Origin: Desulfobacterales bacterium
GTDB lineage: Bacteria; Desulfobacterota; Desulfobacteria; Desulfobacterales; JAUYIZ01
NCBI GenBank assembly: GCA_030688615.1
Contig: JAUYIZ010000008.1
Coordinates: 1 to 49,841 of the forward strand
DNA length: 49,841 nucleotides
Direction: 5' to 3'
Part shown: positions 43,056 to 49,841 of the stretch, piece by piece
Layout of the letters: each line of letters starts with the position of its first letter
Position numbering within the stretch: the stretch's first letter is position 1
Program-made: the position numbers and the translations under genes
The notes under the pieces: model-generated
The model's input: only the letters and a program-made list of their open reading frames with translations
Databases searched by the model: none
Told to the model about the DNA's origin: nothing

Positions 43056-43284
43056 GATTCACTCCTTATATGGGCCATTATAATGTTGACAATTTGCCGG
43101 TAATATGCAAAATAAAAAATTACCATTTATTAGACAATCTTTTATGATTCATAAGATAAACATAATTGATTCTAAAATGCAACATCTTTTTTTCCTTTTG
43201 CCGTCTTTTCCAAAGCCATATAAGCTTTAATCGTATTATTTTCTTTGTAATTTTAAAAGGTTATAAATTTTTCAAAAAAAGTGA

Positions 43285-43443
43285 TATGCGGCTAAAAAGC
43301 CTCGTATTGGAAATATGCGGCTTTTTAGCCGTATTTCACATTTCAATATGAAACAACTGTTTACCCTAAGGCATTGTATTATTGATAATTATTGATTTTA
43401 CGGCGACAAAAAGCCGTAATTAATTGCGGCTTTTTAGCCGTAT
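43285..43443 (+). repeat. Repeated GGCTTTTTAGCC palindromes in the attI-like region
   Basis: A perfect 12-bp inverted repeat (GGCTAAAAAGCC 43290-43301, GGCTTTTTAGCC 43319-43330) extends to 16 pairs. The 19-mer TGCGGCTTTTTAGCCGTAT occurs at 43316-43334 and again exactly at 43425-43443, the second facing another partner (AAAAAGCCG 43408-43416). The gene-free stretch 43056-43471 between intI and the first cassette is otherwise AT-rich with nothing I recognise. The repeats may be integrase or regulator binding sites, or terminators. Confidence 0.65.
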
Positions 43444-43471
43444 ACTCTAATGTTCGGCAGAGGAATAATTC

Positions 43472-44140
43472 ATGACCACACTACCAATTATCTTCAGAGA
43501 CGGGCATCTATTCGTTGAGAGTGACGGGTGGCTGTGGCTGTTTGACACAGGTGCACCGGCAAGCTTTGGCGAGTCAAATAAAATTACACTTGATGCTCAG
43601 TGCTTCCGGTTGAGTAATGGCTACATGGGACTGTCAGCCTCAACGCTTTCGCAGTTCACCGGAGTTGAATGTCGCGGACTTATTGGTGCTGATATTCTTG
43701 GCAAGTTTGATCACCTTCTTGACGTTCCCAGCGGTACGGTCACCATTTCAACAGGCGATTTGGAACATACCGGCAAGACATTACCCTTATCTGAGTTCAT
43801 GGGCATTCCGATTCTCACAGCGCGAATTGCCAGTAGCGATTATCGGATGTTCTTCGATACAGGCGCACAGATTTCCTATTTCCAAGAGGACACCATCACT
43901 GACTTTCCATCTGCCGGCACCATTACCGATTTCTACCCTGGTATTGGCCAGTTCCAGACCGACACGCACCAGCTTCAAGTTGGACTGGGCGACTGTGCCT
44001 TCACACTCCGCTGCGGCACACTTCCGGGCTTGCTTGGTGCAACGCTCATGATGGCGGGTACGTCAGGAATTATTGGCAACCAGATAATGGAGAATCGGGT
44101 CATCGGCTATTTCCCACGGAGAAATGTACTGTGCCTGTGA
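43472..44140 (+). CDS. Cassette protein with two retropepsin-like aspartic protease domains
   Basis: 222 aa, first cassette gene, AGAGGA upstream of the ATG. It contains two copies of the aspartic-protease active-site pattern: LFDTGA (D25) and FFDTGA (D129). Each is followed by the retropepsin-style second motif: GLIGADILGKFDHLLDV (69-85) and GIIGNQIMENRVIGYF (199-214). This tandem layout would fold as a single-chain two-lobed enzyme like pepsin, with D25 and D129 as the catalytic pair. No signal peptide. The target is unknown. The gene overlaps the methyltransferase by 10 bases, so both are one unit in the cassette. The motif reading is direct; protease activity is inference. Confidence 0.65.
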   Translation: MTTLPIIFRDGHLFVESDGWLWLFDTGAPASFGESNKITLDAQCFRLSNGYMGLSASTLSQFTGVECRGLIGADILGKFDHLLDVPSGTVTISTGDLEHTGKTLPLSEFMGIPILTARIASSDYRMFFDTGAQISYFQEDTITDFPSAGTITDFYPGIGQFQTDTHQLQVGLGDCAFTLRCGTLPGLLGATLMMAGTSGIIGNQIMENRVIGYFPRRNVLCL

Positions 44141-44907
44141 ACCGCAATCCGCATTCTTCATGGGCAGAAGTTTACGATCTTGCCTACGATCGATCCTGGG
44201 GTGAGTTTTATAACAGATTGACCGTTGCAACAATCAAAGTGATAACGGACAGAATCCGCCCCGGCGGGAGCATTGTTGACTTTGGCGCGGGAACAGGTCG
44301 CCTTTCAATTCCACTTGCAGACAAGAGTTTTGAGGTTACCGCCGTTGACCCTTGCTGTGAGATGCTCTGTCAATTGAAGCAGAAAAAACGGGAAGGGATG
44401 AAGTTACGCACAGTCTGCTCAAAGATGCAAGACTTCAAGGAGAGCAATTTTGATTTTGCCCTTTGTGTTTTTACCGTCTTGCTCTATTTGCTGGATGAAG
44501 AATCTCTGAAGAAAGCCCTTTCGGCAGCGCATGGCGCCTTGAAACCTGACGGCATGCTACTTATTGATATTCCATCCAGAAGGATATTTCAGGATTACTC
44601 AAGAAAGGATGATTTGATTGAGCGTTTTGTTTCTGTGATTGAAGAGAATGGGGACATCTACCGCTACCAAGAAAAATTGAAAGTGAGTGGGCCTATCGGC
44701 GAGGAATCAACATATTCGGATGAATTCAAGATTAGGTACTGGCCATCGGAGTATGTGAGCAACACTTTGGTGACAACCGGATTTATCCTTGAAGCTGATT
44801 TGACGGATCACTTCTCTGGTACCGGGTCGCATTACTGGATAATGAAGAAAGCCGAACAAAGCGCTGCACCGGACGGCAATTCCGCTGCGCTCCATTGCCG
44901 CCGGTGA
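44131..44907 (+). CDS. Class I SAM-dependent methyltransferase (cassette gene)
   Basis: A 258-aa Rossmann-fold methyltransferase. Motif I is IVDFGAGTGRLSIPL (about 48-62), followed by VTAVDPCCEML (acidic end of strand 2), FDFALCVFTVLLYLLDE (motif post-I) and GALKPDGMLLIDIPS. The start is GTG 44131 inside the preceding gene. The last about 18 residues (AEQSAAPDGNSAALHCRR) are read from the attC site, a common trait of cassette genes, and are probably not functional. The substrate is unknown; translational coupling with the protease-like protein suggests a joint role. Confidence 0.8.
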   Translation: MPVNRNPHSSWAEVYDLAYDRSWGEFYNRLTVATIKVITDRIRPGGSIVDFGAGTGRLSIPLADKSFEVTAVDPCCEMLCQLKQKKREGMKLRTVCSKMQDFKESNFDFALCVFTVLLYLLDEESLKKALSAAHGALKPDGMLLIDIPSRRIFQDYSRKDDLIERFVSVIEENGDIYRYQEKLKVSGPIGEESTYSDEFKIRYWPSEYVSNTLVTTGFILEADLTDHFSGTGSHYWIMKKAEQSAAPDGNSAALHCRR

Positions 44908-44922
44908 GCTTTAGCGTTCGGC
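44851..44922 (+). other. attC recombination site of cassette 1
   Basis: 72 bp starting GCCGAAC and ending GTTCGGC. Between them, the arms AAAGC...ACCGG-A-CGGCAAT and ATTGCCGCCGGT-GAGCTTT pair almost fully with a single extrahelical base and a 5-base bulge, leaving a short loop. This is the standard folded attC form recognised by IntI. Confidence 0.82.
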
Positions 44923-44982
44923 TCCTATTGCCAAAATAGTCCTTACGTCGTATCTTAACGGATGAATTAAGGAAGATAACCA

Positions 44983-45270
44983 CTGAGAATTACAGACATC
45001 ATATGGAAAGAACGATTTGTCGAGAAGCTATCAAGCAAACACGGCGTTTCCATCTCGGAAGTTGAGGAAGTGTTCTTTTCGAATCCGGTTGTTCGGAGGC
45101 TGGCGAAAGGTCGTGTAAGGGGCGAGGATCTCTACTCGGCTCTGTCGCAAATCCATAGTGGCCGCTATTTGATTGTTTTCTTCATCAAGAAGAAGCACGG
45201 CATAATGTTGCCAATTTCGGCGCGAGACATGGACCAGTCTGAGAGGAAATATTATGAAAAAAACAAATAA
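44983..45270 (+). CDS. brnT: BrnT-type toxin (type II TA), non-ATG start
   Basis: A 95-aa RelE-fold ribonuclease toxin. The family pattern is clear: IIWKERFVEKLSSKHGVS, EVEEVFFSNP, RVRGEDLYSALSQ, GRYLIVFFI, PISARDMDQSERKYYEK. The first ATG in frame (45070) would remove the first third, so the start must be upstream; CTG 44983 gives MRITDIIW after an AAGGA 8 bases before, with a stop codon just above. It overlaps brnA by 17 bases. It blocks translation in relatives when not bound by BrnA. Confidence 0.8.
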   Translation: MRITDIIWKERFVEKLSSKHGVSISEVEEVFFSNPVVRRLAKGRVRGEDLYSALSQIHSGRYLIVFFIKKKHGIMLPISARDMDQSERKYYEKNK

Positions 45271-45523
45271 CATCATTGATTCACTGCCTGAAGAGTTTTC
45301 CTCCGATGAGGAGGCTGCTGAATTCTGGGATACTCATAGTATCACTGACTATGAAGAATTTCTGGAGCCAGCAGACTTAGAATTTAACCTTAAAAGGCGA
45401 CATTTCGAGATTGAGGTAGACGAAGAGAGCTTCAGAGCTTTACGTGCCAGTGCTAAGAAACAGCAAAAACCCGTAAAACATCTCGCCAGTGAAGTTCTTA
45501 AGGAGAAGTTAAGGGTTCTTTGA
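45254..45523 (+). CDS. brnA: BrnA/CopG-type antitoxin
   Basis: An 89-aa partner of BrnT. The acidic N-terminal part (LPEEFSSDEEAAEFWDTHSITDYEEF) wraps the toxin; the C-terminal part (ALRASAKKQQKPVKHLASEVLKEKL) is a ribbon-helix-helix DNA-binding segment, so the pair should repress its own promoter. The toxin-first order with a short overlap is the usual brnTA layout. A terminator follows within 65 bases. Confidence 0.82.
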   Translation: MKKTNNIIDSLPEEFSSDEEAAEFWDTHSITDYEEFLEPADLEFNLKRRHFEIEVDEESFRALRASAKKQQKPVKHLASEVLKEKLRVL

Positions 45524-45533
45524 GCAGTAACAC

Positions 45534-45588
45534 AAAAGCCGAACCTGTCAGTTCACCCGACCACCGGGTAGCGCGGCTTTTGCTTTTT
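45534..45588 (+). terminator. Rho-independent terminator of brnTA
   Basis: The outer stem AAAAGCCG / CGGCTTTT encloses a second hairpin ACCCG-ACCAC-CGGGT and is followed by GCTTTTT. It begins 10 bases after the brnA stop. Confidence 0.6.
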
Positions 45589-45598
45589 GTCACTGCCT

Positions 45599-45659
45599 GG
45601 ATAACGTGCCTTTAACATGGCCTATTCACCCGGTGGCCGGTGACTTTTTCGTTATAACC
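45599..45659 (+). other. Possible attC site of cassette 2
   Basis: GGATAACG and CGTTATAACC form outer arms, with GGCC/GGCC inner pairing around a CACCCGG loop; 61 bp. The cores deviate from the consensus, so the exact limits are uncertain. Confidence 0.45.
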
Positions 45660-45691
45660 AAGAGAAACTGACTGCATTTCACATTTAACGC

Positions 45692-45720
45692 TTGACGTTA
45701 TTATCGCAATGCGTTATTAT
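45692..45720 (+). promoter_or_regulatory. Promoter of higBA
   Basis: TTGACG, exactly 17 bases, TATTAT, ending 7 bases before the higB start codon, implying a very short leader. Confidence 0.6.
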
Positions 45721-45721
45721 C
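45696..45721 (+). promoter_or_regulatory. Direct-repeat operator overlapping the higBA promoter
   Basis: CGTTATTATC occurs twice (45696-45705, 45712-45721), 16 bases apart, spanning from the -35 box over the -10 box. A HigA-type antitoxin could bind here to autoregulate (inference). Confidence 0.5.
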
Positions 45722-45727
45722 ATTTTC

Positions 45728-46009
45728 ATGATAAAATCTTTCCGAGATAAAGAGACAGAAAAAATATTTAACAGACTACTTTCAAGCAAATTACCGCAAA
45801 ATATTCAACCTATTGCACGCAAGAGGCTGTTAGTTCTTGATGCTTCACCGGAATTAAATGATTTACGAATTCCACCGGGTAATCGATTGGAGGCGTTGAA
45901 AGGCAAACGGAAAGGCCAATATAGCATACGCATAAATGACCAATGGCGGATTTGTTTTAAATGGAGCGATGGTGATGCGTATAATGTTGAAATCACAGAT
46001 TATCATTAG
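45728..46009 (+). CDS. higB: HigB/RelE-family mRNA interferase toxin
   Basis: A 93-aa toxin. Family marks: SFRDKETEKIFN, ARKRLLVLDASPELNDLRIPPGN, LEALKGKRKGQYSIRINDQWRICFKW, and NVEITDYH with the C-terminal His. I chose ATG 45728, which begins the conserved fold; the open frame starts 12 codons earlier inside the promoter. The toxin precedes its antitoxin by 8 bases, the normal higBA order. Confidence 0.88.
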   Translation: MIKSFRDKETEKIFNRLLSSKLPQNIQPIARKRLLVLDASPELNDLRIPPGNRLEALKGKRKGQYSIRINDQWRICFKWSDGDAYNVEITDYH

Positions 46010-46017
46010 GAGACCAT

Positions 46018-46326
46018 ATGAATAACAAAAAGCTTCCTCCTATTCATCCTGGAGAAATTCTTATGGGGGAATTTTTAGAGCCCATGGGAATCAGCCAATA
46101 TCGACTGGCAAAGGATATAAGTGTACCTCCCAGGCGTATAAACGAAATAGTTCATGGGAAAAGATCCATTACTGCAGATACTGCACTTCGTTTGGGACGG
46201 TTTTTCGGTATGTCACCTCAGTTTTGGTTAAATCTCCAGACTCGATATGATCTTGAAGTTACTGAAGACTTGCTTGAGTACCGGCTTGATGCTGAAGTAC
46301 ACGCTCTTCAAGTGCAAACAGGATAA
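46018..46326 (+). CDS. higA: HigA-family antitoxin, XRE-type
   Basis: A 102-aa helix-turn-helix antitoxin: PPIHPGEILMGEFLEPMGISQYRLAKDISVPPRRINEIVHGKRSIT, then TALRLGRFFGMSPQFWLNLQTRYDLE, both diagnostic of HigA. It neutralises HigB and binds the operator. A good SD (AGGAGA) lies upstream. It ends 11 bases before the cassette's attC. Confidence 0.92.
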   Translation: MNNKKLPPIHPGEILMGEFLEPMGISQYRLAKDISVPPRRINEIVHGKRSITADTALRLGRFFGMSPQFWLNLQTRYDLEVTEDLLEYRLDAEVHALQVQTG

Positions 46327-46337
46327 TAGGTACTGAA

Positions 46338-46400
46338 GTTATAACCTTGCTCTTGCAGCGGATCGCAAAAAACCGCGCCCGCTGAAGGGCCACGTTGGAC
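46338..46400 (+). other. attC site of the higBA cassette
   Basis: 63 bp from GTTATAAC to GTTGGAC; the inner stem CAGCGG / CCGCTG and imperfect outer arms (AACCTTGCTCTT against AAGGGCCACGTT) fold the attC hairpin. The right core fits GTTRRRY. Confidence 0.6.
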
Positions 46401-46470
46401 AGCATACACTTTATATGGTATCTTTCAATCATTATAAATATTAGCGATCAAAAGATTGAGGAGTAAGAAA

Positions 46471-46521
46471 TTGCCGGAAATCGCACGCTTTTTTGGTTTA
46501 ACTCGATGTTCAAGTTTTTAG
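46471..46521 (+). pseudogene. 5' stub of a DUF4160 gene cut by the IS
   Basis: From TTG 46471 (GAGGAG upstream) ten codons read MPEIARFFGL, the usual start of DUF4160 proteins, then run into the terminal repeat of the IS and stop at TAG 46519-46521. It was probably the gene of cassette 4. Confidence 0.45.
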
Positions 46522-48207
46522 CCGCTAAAGCCCGCATTCTAATGCTGCGCTGCGATGTTTCAAAGATGGCGAAGGCTCGAACTTTCCAAACTTCCGATTC
46601 ACCATGTGTTTTGATGACAGATTTAGCGCTATCACATTATCTTCCAACGACTTGGCGAACTCTTTGAATCGCTCAACCGGCGCGTCTGACAAAATGACCT
46701 GCTCAAATGCGGCCAGCATGCCCTCTACCTTAACCTTTGCCGTCAGGCTACCTACAGTATATGCAGGCAGTTTGTTTTCTATCCGGGCCAGTTGGACAGG
46801 ATGAAAAAAGAGGCTATGATCTACCAGTAGGCTCAGAATCAGGCTTCGGCTTGATCCTTCTTCGCCGATCTGTTTGGTCAATTTGCCCCATCCTTCGTTG
46901 GCCTTCCAGTCCTGAAAAAAAACCTCGACCAGCCATCTTAAGGTATAGGCTTCCACAATATCTAATGTCCGCCAACTTAAATCAGAAGCAATGATATACC
47001 GATATTCATCTTCGCCCTCATATTTGAGTGCGATCACAAAGCGGTTTTTTCCATGAGCATGAACATGCAAACGAGCACTGCCGACGATTACCTTTATTTG
47101 CTCGCCTCCGCGCACTTCAATAGTTTGCTGTGTTCCAAGAAAGCTGGCAAAATAGTTTTCAACCGGCATGTTCTTATTCTTGAATCGGATAAGTTGGTTG
47201 GCGCGAATCTGACTGATGACCTGGATGCCGCCGAAAAGCCGGGAGGCTTGATCAAGAAACTCTTCAGTGCCGTACAGTGCATCGGTAAATACACATCGAA
47301 CGCGTATTTGCCGATGCGCTCTTTTGAATTGCTCAAGAAGTTTAAGAGCGATCTGGGGCATGGTTGGATAATTGTTGTCGCGACCGGGTCTGACCGGTCG
47401 CAGTTTCTTTGGCACCCCCTGCTTTCTAAGCTTTTTGTCATTTTTATGCCAAGCGCTCAAAGCCGGATCCGGCATATGAAAAGAAAAACCCACGGGTATC
47501 GTTATCTTCGGTGTAATCAAAACCAAAAACACGATACTCTGGCCCATGATGTAGCCGCCACTTGGCTTATCCTTGATTTTATGAACTTGAAAAATCTTCT
47601 TGGTCGATTTGGAGCGTCTTTTATCCGTGTCATCAATGCCGATATTGCCTTCGGTAATTCCATATCGCCGCAAAATTACACTCACACTCATTTGCAGCAA
47701 CAGATCCCAGGGTATCTTTGATTTGCGAAACATCCATGCCAGTACGCCAATACTATATTGTCCAATGCTTGCCCTTTGAAATCGTGCCCAGCATACCGAG
47801 TTGGTCACAATAATTGCCATCACACAAAATGACAGCCAGTATTGTTGAATCCGTGAAAGATTCTTTTCTGGGCAATGGGTTTGGATAGCTGTGTTCAATT
47901 CTCGCATATAATCTTTGATGAAGGGTAGCGGTTCTGCAATCAGCATATGGCTCCTCACTATATGTTGTGTTTGGAACCACATGCATACACTAGATATAGA
48001 CAAAAATCTAGTTTTAAATATCTTTAATTATTTCGATAGGTTATAAAATTACTTGCAATTATATCTCAAAAGCAATATAAAGAGTGCGGTAGCTGGCCGA
48101 ACAATATTACGATGAAGGTTTTGGCAGAAGCTGAATCCCGAGTATATTGCCAGACTCAGCTACCACTTTTTCATCCTTCCTCTGAGCCAAAAACTTGAAC
48201 ATCGAGT
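46501..48207 (-). mobile_element. IS4-superfamily insertion sequence, complete, 1707 bp
   Basis: Perfect 19-bp terminal inverted repeats (ACTCGATGTTCAAGTTTTT at 46501-46519, its complement at 48189-48207) bound one transposase gene. The flanks show no matching target duplication (GGTTTA left, ATAAGG right), and they belong to different genes (DUF4160 and IS66), so a deletion or recombination followed insertion. The right inner end (48004-48188) holds no gene; GGTAGCTG / CAGCTACC at 48088-48164 can form a stem. Confidence 0.82.
46525..47946 (-). CDS. IS4-superfamily DDE transposase
   Basis: 473 aa from ATG 47946 (GAGGAG upstream). Catalytic pattern: first Asp in NIGIDDTDKRR, second in CVFTDALYG, and the YREK box Y-x2-R-x3-E-x6-K in YTLRWLVEVFFQDWK, typical of IS4-type elements (IS701-like group possible). 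Cut-and-paste transposition of the surrounding element. Appears full length with no frameshift, so it may be active. Confidence 0.88.
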   Translation of the reverse strand: MLIAEPLPFIKDYMRELNTAIQTHCPEKNLSRIQQYWLSFCVMAIIVTNSVCWARFQRASIGQYSIGVLAWMFRKSKIPWDLLLQMSVSVILRRYGITEGNIGIDDTDKRRSKSTKKIFQVHKIKDKPSGGYIMGQSIVFLVLITPKITIPVGFSFHMPDPALSAWHKNDKKLRKQGVPKKLRPVRPGRDNNYPTMPQIALKLLEQFKRAHRQIRVRCVFTDALYGTEEFLDQASRLFGGIQVISQIRANQLIRFKNKNMPVENYFASFLGTQQTIEVRGGEQIKVIVGSARLHVHAHGKNRFVIALKYEGEDEYRYIIASDLSWRTLDIVEAYTLRWLVEVFFQDWKANEGWGKLTKQIGEEGSSRSLILSLLVDHSLFFHPVQLARIENKLPAYTVGSLTAKVKVEGMLAAFEQVILSDAPVERFKEFAKSLEDNVIALNLSSKHMVNRKFGKFEPSPSLKHRSAALECGL

Positions 48208-49460
48208 ATAAGGGCGGCACAAAAGTCACCATGGAACATCCCGCATTGTCGGCGGGCAATCCGTGCCCGGGCTGTGAAAAGGGCAAAGTCTATGAGCTTG
48301 CCCTGCCTTCGGTGTTTGTGCATATCCAAGGCAACGCCCCGCTAAAAGCCACGGTTTATGAACGCATGCGGCTGCGTTGCAACCTTTGCGGCGAAATTTA
48401 CACGCCGCAGCTTCCTGCCGAAGTCGGTGACAAAAAACACGACGAATCGGCTGCGGCCATCGTGGCGGTTTTAAAATACGGCTGCGGCATGCCCTTTAAC
48501 CGGCTTGAAAAACTGCAGGCCAATCTGGGCAACCCTGTGCCGGCCTCCACCCAGTGGGACATTGTAAGCAGTGCGGCGGTGAGCCTTTCTCCGGTGCACG
48601 ATGCGCTGATAAGCTTTGCCGCCCAAGGCGAGCTGATTCACAACGACGACACCACCATGAAGGTGCTTTCCTTCATCAAGCAGCAGGATCCGGAAAACAC
48701 CCGCAAAGGCATCTACACCACCGGCCTGGTCAGCAAATGGCAGGATCGTCAGATCGCGCTTTTCATGACCGGCCGCAACCATGCCGGAGAGAACCTCAGC
48801 GTGCTTTTAAAGCGCCGGGCAAGCGGTCTTTCTCCGCCCATTCAGATGTGCGACGGGGCCAGCCGCAACGCATCCAAAGATTTTGAAGCGATCATGTCAA
48901 ACTGCATGTCTCATGCCCGCAGGCAATTTGTCGAGATCGTGGAAAGCTTCCCGGATGACTGCGCCTATGTGATCGAGCACCTGGGAAAGGTGTACCACCA
49001 TGATGCCATGGCCAAAGAACAGAAGCTGTCGCCGGAGCAGCGGCTGTTATCCCATCAGCAAAACAGCAGGCCGGTTATGGCTGAGCTTGAATCCTGGTGC
49101 AGGCGGCAAATGGATGACAAGATCGTTGAACCCAACTCCGGGCTCGGAAAAGCCATCAACTATATGCTCAAGCGCTGGCAGAATCTGACCCGGTTCCTGA
49201 TGACAGCGGGCGTTCCGCTGGACAACAACCTATGTGAAAGAGCGTTAAAATATGCAATCTGTCATCGAAAGAACGCATTGTTTTATAAGACTCAAAGGGG
49301 GGCCAATGTGGGGGATCTGTTCATGAGCCTGATCCACACCTGTCAACTGGCCGGGGTCAACCCCCTTGAGTATCTCAAATGGCTGCTGAAAAATGCGCGG
49401 CAGCTGGAAAAATCCCCTGAAACCTTTATGCCCTGGAATTACGGCCAGTCAATGTCTTGA
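48195..49460 (+). CDS. IS66-family transposase, 5' truncated by the IS
   Basis: About 418 native residues remain from the junction at 48208 (the TTG at 48195 lies in the terminal repeat of the neighbouring IS); full TnpC is around 500 or more. The N-terminal coiled/DNA-binding part is lost. Kept are the zinc finger (CPGCEKGK...CNLCGE), the DDE core (IHNDDTTMKVL, QMCDGASRN, final Glu in NNLCERALKYAICHRKNALF) and the C-terminal GVNPLEYLKWLL. No tnpA or tnpB is present. GC-rich like the catabolic genes, unlike the IS to its left. Likely non-functional. Confidence 0.85.
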   Translation: MNIEYKGGTKVTMEHPALSAGNPCPGCEKGKVYELALPSVFVHIQGNAPLKATVYERMRLRCNLCGEIYTPQLPAEVGDKKHDESAAAIVAVLKYGCGMPFNRLEKLQANLGNPVPASTQWDIVSSAAVSLSPVHDALISFAAQGELIHNDDTTMKVLSFIKQQDPENTRKGIYTTGLVSKWQDRQIALFMTGRNHAGENLSVLLKRRASGLSPPIQMCDGASRNASKDFEAIMSNCMSHARRQFVEIVESFPDDCAYVIEHLGKVYHHDAMAKEQKLSPEQRLLSHQQNSRPVMAELESWCRRQMDDKIVEPNSGLGKAINYMLKRWQNLTRFLMTAGVPLDNNLCERALKYAICHRKNALFYKTQRGANVGDLFMSLIHTCQLAGVNPLEYLKWLLKNARQLEKSPETFMPWNYGQSMS

Positions 49461-49466
49461 TCTTCA

Positions 49467-49499
49467 CCCCGGCGGATGGCGCTTAAACCTCCGCCGGGG
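49467..49499 (+). repeat. Perfect hairpin after the IS66 transposase
   Basis: 10-bp stem CCCCGGCGGA / TCCGCCGGGG with a 13-nt loop, 7 bases after the stop; no T-run follows. The rest up to 49604 shows no gene and no clear IS66 end repeat. Confidence 0.5.
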
Positions 49500-49604
49500 C
49501 CATCTTCACCAAACCCGGACTACAAATACTGAACAGAGACCCCGCACCGGCCTGGACGTATGCCCGTAAACTGGAATACCGGTCATTTTTAAATATTTTT
49601 TGGG

Positions 49605-49841
49605 CTACGCACCACTGCCGAAAGGACACATCCGTCCTGCATAGCGACGTTTCTTGTACTCTCCGTCGACAAGGTCTTCCTTATCGCTGATGCGAACCTT
49701 GACACCTCCGACAACGATGACCTTCTCGGTGACACCGCGCCCCTTGCCTCGTGTTCGGCCACCGACGTAGGTCTCGTCCAGCTCGACGGGGTAGCATTGT
49801 AGATTGCCGTCCACGTCTTCGCCCTCGCCTATCTTGCTTCG
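49605..49841 (-). pseudogene. IS1595-family transposase fragment at the right edge
   Basis: The frame is open to the window edge. VELDETYVGGRTRGKGRG is the first-Asp motif of ISXO2/IS1595 DDE transposases. The next about 40 residues keep a Lys/Val-rich pattern but lose the later motifs, and the frame ends at 49605, far too early. It is probably a decayed element whose 5' part lies outside the window. Confidence 0.6.

Larger units (their letters stand above)
42654..46400. other. Decayed chromosomal integron: intI stub, attI-like region and three or more cassettes
   Basis: Cassette junctions: GTTCGGC at 43452-43458 (attI side) and again at 44916-44922 (end of first attC) bound cassette 1. GTTATAAC at 45651 ends cassette 2 (BrnTA), and GTTGGAC at 46394-46400 ends cassette 3 (HigBA). 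A fourth cassette begins with the DUF4160 stub and is broken by an IS. Two toxin-antitoxin cassettes are typical stabilisers of such arrays (known from Vibrio superintegrons). Cassette genes all read away from intI and are more AT-rich than the catabolic genes. Confidence 0.75.

Noticed and set aside
43086-43106. Promoter TTGACA...TAATAT in the intI upstream region
   Set aside because: The two boxes are only 9 bases apart, far below the 16-18 needed.
43285-43443. CRISPR-like repeat array
   Set aside because: Only two direct and one inverted copy with unequal spacing, strong palindromes and no cas genes.
49467-49499. Rho-independent terminator after the IS66 transposase
   Set aside because: The stem is perfect but no T-run follows, so it is listed only as a hairpin.

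Overview
The window looks like chromosomal DNA of a strictly anaerobic, Desulfobacterota-type bacterium (inference). The reasons are five UbiD-family (de)carboxylases, three complete or partial uptake systems for carboxylates, two selenocysteine-encoding genes, bacteria-type molybdenum enzymes and ArsR/rhodanese sulfur control. No rRNA, tRNA or CRISPR array was found.

Layout. 1-5.1 kb holds housekeeping and accessory genes: a sugar-phosphate transferase cut by the left edge, an RRM protein, a cold-shock protein, an ACR3 arsenite pump and a 14-TM MFS exporter. 5.1-26.6 kb is a dense catabolic region. It contains an orphan solute-binding protein, UbiD1, a CocE-like hydrolase, a degenerate UbiD2, a minus-strand tripartite tricarboxylate transporter (tctCAB) with UbiD3 and a permease, and then a plus-strand operon of FAD subunit, 2Fe-2S/molybdopterin fusion, UbiD4, aryl-CoA-type ligase and a second tctCAB. 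26.7-34.1 kb is an ArsR-rhodanese-controlled operon: selD, a TSUP exporter, an RND transporter, a tiny DUF2892 membrane protein with an in-frame UGA, a LolA-like protein and an outer-membrane protein. 34.1-41.8 kb carries an MFS importer and a second, permuted catabolic operon (ligase, FAD subunit, 2Fe-2S/molybdopterin fusion, UbiD5).

41.9-49.8 kb is an AT-richer mosaic. It has a truncated integron integrase, an attI-like region, cassettes bounded by attC sites (tandem aspartic-protease-like protein plus methyltransferase, BrnTA, HigBA, a DUF4160 stub), an IS4-superfamily element with 19-bp terminal repeats, a 5'-truncated IS66 transposase and an IS1595 fragment.

The most novel system is the duplicated chimeric molybdenum enzyme. 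An 801-aa protein joins a xanthine-oxidase-type [2Fe-2S] domain directly to a DMSO-reductase-type catalytic subunit with its own [4Fe-4S] cluster. It is always preceded by a CoxM-type FAD subunit and followed by a UbiD enzyme, with an acyl-CoA ligase in the same operon. I infer a pathway that imports an aromatic or unsaturated carboxylate, activates it to a CoA thioester, and combines redox or hydration chemistry at Mo/W with prFMN-dependent (de)carboxylation. The substrate cannot be read from the sequence. The second notable item is the likely selenocysteine-containing DUF2892 protein next to a selenocysteine-containing SelD.
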